From Amanita rubescens (taxonomy: Eukaryota > Basidiomycota > Agaricomycetes > Agaricales > Amanitaceae), in NCBI GenBank assembly GCA_015039365.1, contig WION01000105.1, positions 1 to 64,000 of the forward strand: a DNA stretch of 64,000 bases, given 5' to 3'. Every line of letters begins with the position of its first letter. The stretch's first letter is position 1. Below the pieces are notes generated by a model. That model was not told where the DNA came from. It ran no database searches and was given only the letters and a program-made list of their open reading frames with translations. The position numbers were made by a program, and so were the translations under genes. Shown piece after piece: positions 13,431 through 22,454 of this stretch.

Positions 13431-13749
13431 GTAGTATTCATGCATGCAGAGCTCGTGGAAGCGAAGGAGCTTTTGAGACTCTGGACACCAAAGGAAGGCG
13501 AGACAGTTGCCCAGAGAGCGGATGAGCAGGAGGGAGGTGGCAGGTGCCGTGGCGACAACAACACAGAGGTTAAGCGCGAACGTCAAAGGCGTTCGGAGGC
13601 GTCCGGGGAGTGTAAACGCTGAAAGGGGGCGAACAGTAGAGGCTCAAGAGAACTCGAACGAAACACGTGTGGCGACGGTGACTACCAATCCGAGGACTGA
13701 TTATTCGACGAGAGTGTAATGTTATTGGGACCGATTCCTATCTACGTTG
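13431..13749. other. Gap between sacsin relic and Crinkler gene
   Basis: I see no supported gene here. Short frames exist on both strands but lack a recognisable product or a consistent splice pattern. The segment should contain the 3' untranslated region of the leftward Crinkler-type gene. Confidence 0.4.
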
Positions 13750-16270
13750 TCACTCGTTCTCCGATTCCTCGGCCACATCTCCGAACTTGGGACGAAAGAC
13801 CTGTCGCTCGTCGAGTCCAAGCACATACTGCACAGTCTTCTTACTCCATGCAGCACTGTCATGCCCTGTAATACTCTGTCTGGTAAAAGATTTCTCCATC
13901 CGTTTTGGAACAACAAAAAGTATGATCCAAGGTTTTTCGGAAGTAGGTCGAAGGGGGGATAGGGATTCGTTTTTGGGGCTCAATAATGATTGGAGGGCCT
14001 TCAGACCTTTAGTCTCGATGGGATGAGTCGAAGATTTCGTTATTTGAATGCCGATCAAAGGATTATTTGGTTGGTAGATGATAGAGTTGAGGGATGCGAA
14101 GTTATCTGAAATGGGCTGAAGATAGACAGACTCCCTTGCATCTACGCAATCTGCGATTTTACCCGACAGCTCCTGGGGTGGTCCAAAGGCAAAATACTTT
14201 ATATCCTCTGGGAGGCTCAATCGGGCGTCTGGCATATCGTCGAGAGATCGAATTGTGAACAAACAAGCACCCAGGTACCCGTGCGCTTTGCGTTCCCACA
14301 TATTGCCCCGGAAAGGGACAGCGAGAGAAGACCCTCGAGTACTCTGATACAGGTCGAATGCAGCGTCTGCGTTCCGTCTATCCAGTGTCTTGATGATGGT
14401 GTTCATAGCACCTTTCGAAATTGCTTTGACATGACAACCGATCAAAAGCCTCGCCTCGTTACTGGGATATACAACAAATGCGGGATGTGGCACGACCTCG
14501 TCTCCAACAACGCCATTTATGGCATCCTCGATATCTTTACTTTTTTGGATTGCGTCCGATATCTCTACTTGGACACGTTTCCGTGCTTCACGCGACTCGG
14601 CCGCTTGCAAAAACTGGCGGGGCACAGATCCGCAAATTTTAAATGTCTTCCAAAATCGGTTCAATGCGATGTCTTTTTCCACTATAAACAGCCTAAAAAA
14701 AATAAGCGATGGACCGAAGAGGGGAACATAATCCACCTACAACGCTACGAGCCATTCATTCTGGGACCAAGGTGTCATGACATATGCTGCCCACTCGTCT
14801 TCAACATTATGTCTGAGCCATTTTCGATCCTTTCTGGACGTCGGCGACGACGTTAAGAGTATTCGAAGATTGCGGTTGCGGAAGATGTATTTATAGGGTT
14901 GGCAGGTTTGACCGTCCGCATCGATAAGTGTAAGAACATCATCTCCTGCGACCGTTACCCCTTTCGTTTGGGATCGAACCTCGTCTGTGATAAGGTAAAC
15001 ATCCCCGCACATGTCTTGAAACACGACCGGCTGGCCTTTGATGAGGCAAAGGATTAGGATGTAATACAAAAAGCAAGTTTTGCCTTCGATGATCAGTTAG
15101 CTGCGAGCGCGAGTTCGAAGATGGCAGTAGTGCTCACCAATTCCTGGTGAACCTGTGAAGATTGCGCTCCCGTGAACACCTCTTTTCCTGCCATTGAACA
15201 GATTGATCATAATATTCCACTCGTCCCGGATAAGTGTTAGACGCTTCACAGGAATTAATTCCTTTAATTCGAGGGTGGTTAGGTCCATGTATCGAATAGT
15301 GCAGGGCAAAACTGCAGTCGATCCCATGGAAAGCTCTTTCGCGTCAGCGATAATGTAGCCAGGACAATTCGCAGGTTGTGGCGCGGGATCTGCCTCAGCA
15401 TCGGCATCAACGTCCATAGTGTCGGCAGTTGCATCAAGGTCCATTGCACAAGGGAGGGTGGACAGGGTACTAGAGGGGGCGACGAGGGATACTGAGGGCA
15501 CTAATTTGCAATTAGGGGCATTGTCAGACTCCAAAGTGGCGTTGCGACTCTTCTTGCGCAAGAAGTCTGCCTTGACTTTCAAAACATCTTGCGCCTTATA
15601 GGATGGTTCGGTTCGAGATGGATTGATCCTCTCAAGTTCGAGCTGAAGTTGAATGAAGTCGGCTGTTGTCAGATTTGCCGTGCGGAAAATCTCGCCAAAC
15701 AAATGGCTCTTTCCCCAGAGCTTCTTATGAATTTCAGCCAACCAGTTTGGCGGCGAGTCCCGAGACGAAGATGGCGTGACTGCATAGAAACAAGGATGTG
15801 GTAAATGAATGAACAACGAACAATCAACGATCGGAATAGAGCCACGGAATGGTTCGAAACCGTAACAACATTGAAGACAAAAGAGCAAGCTTACCAGTAG
15901 TAGGCGGGAGCTTCACGATGATATGGAGTTTACGAAAGGCGGGCTGTTCCTGCCAGACCTCGGAGACCTGCATCCAATCCAACATCTGAATGCCATCGTT
16001 GATTGCGAGTTGACTAAGAGAATCTCTAGTATATGCATTAAGGTCTATATCGACCTACAAAAACATAGAAAGGTGAGTGTTTACAAGACTCTGGGTTGTA
16101 ATCACCTTCAAAAGGGTTAGGTCTTTAGCAAGAATTGGGTGCTCGCCGATGCCTTCCTCGCGAATTTTCTTCTTCAAATCGCATATCTCCTTGTTGGCGG
16201 CAATTTCTACTTTGAATACACGATTGTCGCCTTTGATGAGGCAGTGGAACGTGCGAATGGGGAGCAGCAT
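13750..16270 (-). CDS. Crinkler (CRN)-type protein: Ub-like header, P-loop NTPase, nuclease-like end
   Basis: Five exons read cleanly: 16106-16270, 15895-16054, 15138-15779, 14741-15083 and 13750-14692, giving 750 residues. The ATG at 16270 starts a CRN-type N-terminal header (LLPIRTFHCLIKGDNRVFKV, then an LDW/HIIVKLPP region) of about 110 residues. A linker rich in Asp and Ala follows. The P-loop GSPGIG ends exon 3 and its GKT completion is supplied by exon 4, with hydrophobic and LLTSSP/MTPWS strands after it. The C-terminal half carries the WERKAHGYLGAC and IGIQITKSSTHPI regions seen in CRN/RHS-type proteins, which are restriction-endonuclease-like in related families. Such proteins are effectors or conflict factors elsewhere; the role in a mushroom is unknown. 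One family acidic position may be Asn (SLNS). Confidence 0.8.
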
Positions 16271-17139
16271 AAGGCTTTGAGACAACGCTCAATTATAAAT
16301 CAATAAATCAGAACTCCTATTACTCCGCCGCAATGTATCGCCGACTGGCTGGGCTGGTAACGTCCCCGGTACGTAACGCCCTGCTAAGCTAGTAACTTCT
16401 GTTGAATAGTGATAGTAACCCTCCCTCCTGCTAGCCTGCCATAACCCAGTGACACCTGAAAAAGCGATCCCCGACCCGTGATGGTGGCTGTGCAGTATTC
16501 GATTCCACCCGGGCTGGCTCATACCTTTCCATAGAATCGCATAGCATACTCATATTCTCGACCTCATCCTCTCGATGCAATTCTCTATTCTTTCTCAGGA
16601 CCCAACTCGGCTAACTCACATGTCACCGATGCCATTATCAAACCAACGACGCCAACCCAAACCCGTCCTTTTTTTGAAAGCAATTTTGGCCTTTTTCAAA
16701 TCACGCCGCAATACCTCGAGAAATCCCGGCTACCTACTGCCTACCAGGGCTCTCGACATTAGACTCCGCAAGACCACATATCCACCCCACTCATGATCGA
16801 CGCAGCTCTGTACGGCCTTGAGCTACCAAGAACAACGGAATCCAGCCCGACCAGCTCGAAAAACGCCGGAGGCAAAGGGAGCACGTCCAGTGTGTCCAGC
16901 GCGCCCAACCCAAAATAAACTTAATCGTCGCAATTCCACCCTTACCGAAGCTCCTTCCTCCACATGTACCCATGCCCATGACAAACAACTAGAGAAAAAG
17001 TACTCGCATTCGCATAAAGCCCTCCTTTGGTCGTGCTATATACGAATTGTGTTTTGAAATTCTTGTCATTCTCGGTTCGTATATAAATAACATAATGCCG
17101 GTCTGTATTACATTACGTCGGAGGGGGGTACATCGTAAA
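16271..17139. other. Intergenic, Crinkler promoter and ERD2 3' side
   Basis: About 870 bp without a supported gene. Short frames on both strands show no family motif. It must contain the promoter of the Crinkler-type gene, read leftward, and the 3' end of the ERD2 transcript. No repeat or RNA gene was recognised. Confidence 0.4.
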
Positions 17140-18200
17140 TTAAGCAGGAAGCTCAAACTTCTTTCCCTGAAGTACTCTGCCGAACTCTCGTTAGTAAAAA
17201 CGCGTCACAGCCGAATGACAACTCACTTTGTAAAGTAGACGTAAAAGAAATCTATGTAAAGTCCAGTTTGAACGATCCCTGCTGTTATCGCGATCGGGTC
17301 AACAACACCCTCAGTTGCGTACCTGCCACCAAAAAAGACGTCAGCAAATTAATTTTTAGAATGTTCCACATTCATAATGAATTTGGAATGCTATGTCGAT
17401 CACAAATCCACGCATATAGTTGTCGTTGGACACGTGTACGGCTACCCACGACAGGGGCTTGCACGCTTCCGACATGAGGTAAAGTGATTACCCACCTATA
17501 TATCCAGTTAGGAATATAGAATGCGCGGTAAGCTCCTAGAGCTGCAAGATAGTGCGTTGTGATCGTTTCAGCCTCGCCAGTCCGCTGGAGAAGGAATAGC
17601 TGCGGAAGTATGGCGACGGATTCTAGGAAGATGGAAAAGGACCATAGAATTTCCGTAAGGTTGAATCGGTAATTGAAGATGAGACCCAGGATGAAGCAAG
17701 GGCCGACGAGGTATTCAATTTTGAAGGTATCGATAGAGGGGTCGTGAGTCGGTCTGCGTTTAACGTCAGTCAAAACGGAAATGATGTCAAATATATGTGT
17801 GACATGCTGACCGGTATCTGTATTTCATTAGGTAGAGGATGTAGCAGCTGCTTCCAATGAAGAACAATTTCATGACGGAGTTGTACAGCGAGACGAAATG
17901 GTAGAAAAGATCAAGATAGCGGGTGACGAATATCGCTACATAGAGGGCTTGCGTTTTGAACGATAGGCCTGGGAAGAGAGTTCGGTCAAGAGAATTTCTT
18001 CCCGGGGAAGCAAGAACACGTACCTCGACATGACCGGGATGTTTGAATCTTGTGGAACAAGATACAAATAGAAGCCAGATGAGACAAGTCTCCTACGCGT
18101 CCGCAGCAAAAGTGCCAAGAAAGAGAACACGGAAGGTCAGTCATGGAACATGAGTACAATGAACAGATAAAAATTCACCGACAAAGCGGAATACATTCAT
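17140..18200 (-). CDS. ERD2: ER lumen protein-retaining receptor (KDEL receptor)
   Basis: Seven-helix Golgi/ER membrane protein that retrieves HDEL/KDEL-tagged luminal proteins. A 22-nt first exon (MNVFRFVG) is joined to the [15 protein letters not shown] segment. Next come [19 protein letters not shown], then [45 protein letters not shown] and [15 protein letters not shown], all signature ERD2 stretches. After a longer intron (17323-17495) the protein continues [11 protein letters not shown] and ends KKFELPA with the stop at 17140-17142. There are six exons, and the reconstructed length of about 215 residues fits the family. It is a core secretory gene with no oddities apart from that one long intron. 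Confidence 0.92.
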
Positions 18201-19140
18201 GATGTACAGCAGTCAGCAGCAAGTCGTAATGCGCAGGAGAGTCTAAAATGGAACAGTTCGAGTTGGTGCCCTATAGTCTCACAGTTCTCTCTCTCCTCCC
18301 CAAGACACGTCCGCTAGATTATGTAACCATTTTCCACGATTATCGTGGACGCAACTTTACGCTCAACCATGAGGTGAGTTTCATTCTTTCCATTTCTTGC
18401 TGCAAAGATGTTTTAGTAAAAGGGTCGATCTCACGCAATCTGACCTCGTTCACCCAATCCATCTCACCCAGTGCCCAAGCCGCTCCAAAAATGGTCTTAT
18501 TCCCGGTGAACTACCTCAAGCTCACATTGGTGGCTTGTCACCGTAAGGCTGGACCGATATCCTACCGTGAATGCGGCAGACTTTTATTTTACTCCGGGCT
18601 GCCATGGTCCAAAGGTTGACGACCTGACAGCAAAGGCTGAGTCTGACAATGTTCTCCTTTCGCTCCGATAGCCGAGCCTGGGCAGGACCGCGCATATATA
18701 TATGCGTTTATCACTCTGCACAGGTGGTCATCAGAAGTGGTTTCTTTTCTTGTACGAGGCGAAATAACGTACAAGCCTATACAACAGCGTTCACGCTCGA
18801 AAGCGATGCGGGAACGCGTGGTTATGGGCTGAAAAAGCGGGTTTGGGCACCTGTAACTGGGCGAGTGTGGTTTTTTTTGGGAGCCGGACGAGGCTCAGAT
18901 TGGGGTGGGAGAAGAGATCAACTTTGGCTTGCGTTATGCGCGGCGCTGAGCTTTTTTTTCACCTTTTTTCCTAAATCGTGTATCTGTATCGGATACTGAT
19001 CAGGCTTGTTTAGGTCAACTTGTGGTGTATGGATCGTGACTGGTGTACTGGAGAGGATGTGATATATAACTAGTGTATTATTATTATGTGAATTAGAGTG
19101 AACTGGCCACCACTACCATCACCACCATCACACAACTTCC
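18201..19140. other. Divergent intergenic region, ERD2 / J-protein
   Basis: About 940 bp between two divergent genes. An open frame at 18248-18619 has no recognised domain, and I take it as chance or leader sequence of ERD2. A 16-bp perfect palindrome of CG-flanked alternating AT sits at 18691-18706, and a CCACCA-rich leader directly precedes the start at 19141. No tRNA or other RNA gene was seen. Confidence 0.4.
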
Positions 19141-20595
19141 ATGGTCTCTTCTACTGGACAATCGTTTCTAAGTCTCCTCGGATGGACCATTGTACCAGAC
19201 TTTGTTACTCACCAGGTTCTTAGAATACTCTACTCACTCTTCGGAGCCAAGTTCCAGAGGCAATCTGGCACCCAAGCATACCGTCAACACTACGCATATA
19301 CCTTCTCCATTGTCCTGCTCTCGTATCTCGCATACAACTTGATTCAAGGAATCAGGTATATGCCACTTAACTTTTATCAGATATTAGGTGTTCCTCCGAC
19401 TGTAGATGACGCAGGTCTCAAGTTCGCGTTCCGTCAGTTCGCTAAACACCATCATCCGGATAGACCAGGGGTGGGCATGGCGGGCGCAGAGATGTTCATG
19501 ATCGTCCGAAACGCGTTCGAGGCACTCAAAGACCCAACCGTCCGGTTTGCATATGACAGGTGCCATTCCTGCTCTTTATATGCTTGCACCCTTTGTTAAA
19601 GACGGTTTAACAGGTTCGGGCCTTCAGTATTGTCCTGGAAAGACTGCACTACTCCCGGTGATTATATCCGTCGTGGACTGCTTCAAGCATCAGGGTATCA
19701 TGTCGTAGTTGGTGCGGCTCTTCTTTTCTGGTCCTCTATCAGCCCGCCAAGCCCCGTATCCTTCGTACGTCGCAATTTCGTATCTACCACTATCTCTCGC
19801 TCATCTTTATCAGTGGAGATATACCCTGTTTGCGACTCTGTTCATGACGGAGCTCGTTCTCGTTAATGTCGCCTTCACCTTATTCTACAACATCTTCTGG
19901 ACCCATCTCCCTTCCAAGCGGACCCTTCTCCATCTTCAATTCTACTCCTGCTTCCAATTCGCCAAATCTGCAATCAACAATCTCGCCCTTCACCATCTTC
20001 CATACCATTCTGCCCTCTCAAGTAGTATACCAGCATATCCAATTCCTTCATCAACTTTTCGTATTCCTGAGTGTTGCACTGACCCGCGTTACACCCCAAC
20101 TTTTTCCACAGAACGACCCACGGGTTGATGTGATCCTTTTGGACCGAATCAACAATGTACTGGCCCATGCTGATCGTGAAGGTATGCTCTATCTTATCTT
20201 GCTAAGAACTGCATATTTCTCTTTCATCCCAGCGTCGGTGGCTCTTCACACGTCATTCCATTCTATATCATCGCCGGATACAAAGACGGATGAAGGTAGC
20301 TCTCAAAAGCCACCTATGACTTTTTCAAAGATGCAAGCCTCTCAGCAATCCTTCGCCCACCCTTATAAAGATGCTCTCTGAACAGATGGAAAACTTCATC
20401 GTAGAGGCCAACGTAAGAAAGGACGAAGTTGGTCCACTCAGAGCTGCATGGGAAACGGCTTTGAAACGATGGCGCAAGTCGAAATCCATTCCATCTTCTA
20501 TTGAGAAGGAGAAGGAATCTTCTGCTCCTGAGCCTAGTAGCCCTATAGATCAAGACGACGATCTTGACGAAAAGGCCAGGACAGTAACAACATAA
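19141..20595 (+). CDS. Membrane J-domain (Hsp40) protein, frame apparently broken
   Basis: The N-terminus carries a hydrophobic segment (TFSIVLLSYLAYNLI). A J domain follows at about residues 78-140, beginning FYQILGVPP and carrying the HPD tripeptide in KHHHPDRPG, which stimulates Hsp70 ATPase. Exon 1 ends at 19559, exon 2 is 19614-19764, and exon 3 begins WRYTLFATLF at 19814. The reading then passes to another frame near 19,845-19,866 without a convincing intron. It continues through HIQFLHQLFVFLSVALTRV and a 51-nt stop-free intron (GTATGC...CCCAG near 20,181-20,231). A second change of frame occurs near 20,370 before the end (GPLRAAWETALKRW). This could be real decay, assembly error or unusual introns. 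J domain sure; intactness doubtful. Confidence 0.65.
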
Positions 20596-20687
20596 GAGCT
20601 TTTTTTTTTGTAGTTGTTCTTAGTATAGAGTAGTTACCGCATTGTCCCGAAGTTGGCAAAAACTTTTGTCCTACTCCACCATCTTGG

Positions 20688-21474
20688 ATGCATCGCTTGG
20701 CGACACTGCCACCTCAGCTTCACATCCTTATTCAATACCGACTAGCAGGCACAGCAGCCTCTTCCAGCTCTCAGAAATTTCCATTCCCGGTACACCCGAA
20801 ACCTACCCCTCATCAAATATTCCATTTGCCCTACGGTGTCTCCCAGAGAGACATCAAAACTAGATGTCAGCCGATTCCTTTTACATCCATCATGACGTCT
20901 TATATCGATTACTACGATGCAGATTATGATCTCGTGCGAATATACCATCCCGATTCGCCCCACTGTCGCATGACCCCTCCTGCGGAACGACGAAAGCGGT
21001 TCCAGGCCATAGCTACCGCATATGACGCGCTCCGTGGTAAAGCAAGGTTTGAAGGCGGACGAACGTATCGCTCTTCATCCGATGACCCTTTCGAAGAGGA
21101 GCTTACGAGGAGGAGTAATGCGTACTGGGCACATCCGAGTCGCCAAACCGGTTATGCAGAGCATACAGCGCAACAGAAAGCGGGGAATTCGCAAAATGAT
21201 GGAATGACGATGAGGGACAAAATCGTAATCTCTCTGGGGGCATTGGTTACTCCATCTCTTGCTCCACAATAAATTGGTGCTTACACTTGTTCCATTTCAG
21301 TCCCTCCTTGTTGGCATTGTACCCGGACTCGTCGTTTTCCCAACGTACATGGAAAAGAGGCATAGAGACGCTGCAGCAAACCTGAAAAGAGCGCGCAGCG
21401 ATGCACGCGAATATGGAGATGCACGTATGACAGAAATTCGTAAACGTGTACAAGAAATTAAATCTCAAGAGTAA
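20688..21474 (+). CDS. J-domain protein with C-terminal membrane segment
   Basis: Three exons were read: 20688-20865, 20923-21245 and 21301-21474, about 224 residues. The N-terminal 45 residues are basic and Ser/Pro-rich, compatible with organelle targeting. The J domain starts QIFHLPYGVSQRDIK; its second helix and HPD motif are joined by splicing out 20866-20922 (RYYDLVRIYHPDS). It ends FQAITAYDAL-like before a polar linker. A hydrophobic stretch (LLVGIVPGLVVFP) near the end is followed by a charged helix rich in Arg and Lys. It is a tandem neighbour of another J-domain gene, on the same strand 92 bp away, but the two share little sequence outside the domain. The choice of first ATG is uncertain. 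Confidence 0.72.
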
Positions 21475-21762
21475 CGCATGTTAGCCACATAAAGACTGTT
21501 TGGCATTTAAGCGCGACGATATCGCGGTAAATCAAGGGCGATCAACCCTCTTTTCAATTGTTTTATCCCGTGAACATGTCTGCATGACCAGCGGATGTTC
21601 TCCTTAATTCCATACTCCTTTTAGGATATCCGTGCCTTACGATCTATCTGCGCACTCAAAAGCATAGGAGGCCCCAATACCCTATTCTCCGCCCTCCTAG
21701 CGCAGATATATATAAGTAGGGTATAAGAACGTCCAGCGCCATCACCGCCCAAGCTCATTCCC

Positions 21763-22044
21763 ATGGTATCATTCTTTCAACGCGTTAAAACGCTCTTCGC
21801 CCGCGACAAAAAGCGCGAAATGCCGCTTATACTCACCGAAGCTGATTTCGCAATGCATGTGATCGAATTACCGGGCCTTGAACCTACTCGTTCGAAGAAG
21901 ACCCTCCGAAGATACGAATACGAGTATCATAACGCTGCCAATCCGCCAGAGCTGGTACCGATTTTTCCGGGCGTAAGTATATTCTGGCAATCGCGCTACG
22001 ATCCAATCTTAACTATCGCGCTCTCTCAGTTCATGTTTTACTAA
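21763..22044 (+). CDS. Small protein of 74 residues, unknown function
   Basis: Two exons are inferred: 21763-21972 (70 codons) and 22030-22044 (a 15-nt exon ending FMFY and stop). They are separated by an intron with GTAAGT, a CTTAACT branch-like site and CTCTCAG. The product is basic at the start (VKTLFARDKKRE), then has LPGLEPTRSKKTLRRYEYEY. I recognise no domain and no signal peptide. A TATA-like TATATATAAG lies about 55 bp upstream, supporting a real promoter. The retrotransposon inserted 144 bp downstream of the stop. Without splicing the frame still reaches the same stop, adding 19 residues. Confidence 0.45.
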   Translation: MVSFFQRVKTLFARDKKREMPLILTEADFAMHVIELPGLEPTRSKKTLRRYEYEYHNAANPPELVPIFPGVSIFWQSRYDPILTIALSQFMFY

Positions 22045-22188
22045 AATATATCTATTATCAATAATGATGTGTGTTAATACGGAGTGAGGATTTTTTGACG
22101 ATTGGCCCATGATACCGTGGTTGTGAGCGGGGAATAGGAAGATGGGTTGGTTTGTGTTGTATAGTACGAATGACAGTTATTACGTTAA

Positions 22189-22376
22189 TGTAATCATACG
22201 ATTACTAACAAACAACTACAATCAATCAACATACATATATTCGGATAGTTCATACACTTCGATATTCTTTCTTTTCCTTCTCCTTATCATCGTACCTAGG
22301 TACTCGTTCTCTCTTAACACGCTCTGGTCCTGTTCCGTCTCGAGTGATTCCCCTTTGAGTCCACAAAGGGTTTACA
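22189..22376 (+). repeat. 5' LTR (188 bp)
   Basis: Begins TGTAATC and ends TTTACA, and appears identical base for base to the copy at 27535-27722. It is preceded by GTTAA, the 5-bp target duplication. Identical LTRs point to a recent insertion. Confidence 0.95.
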
Positions 22377-22454
22377 CTTTTTTTTGAACAGCAACTTGCG
22401 CGTTGACTCTCGACTCTCGAAATCCCCGGTCCCTACCGGTCTCCTTGTTACGTT

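Noticed and set aside
15097..15137. Truncated P-loop suggesting an inactive Crinkler NTPase
   Set aside because: Splicing out 15084-15137 completes the motif, so the loss is only apparent.
18248..18619. Open frame of 123 codons between ERD2 and the J-protein gene
   Set aside because: No domain, no homology I recognise, and it overlaps the probable leader of ERD2.
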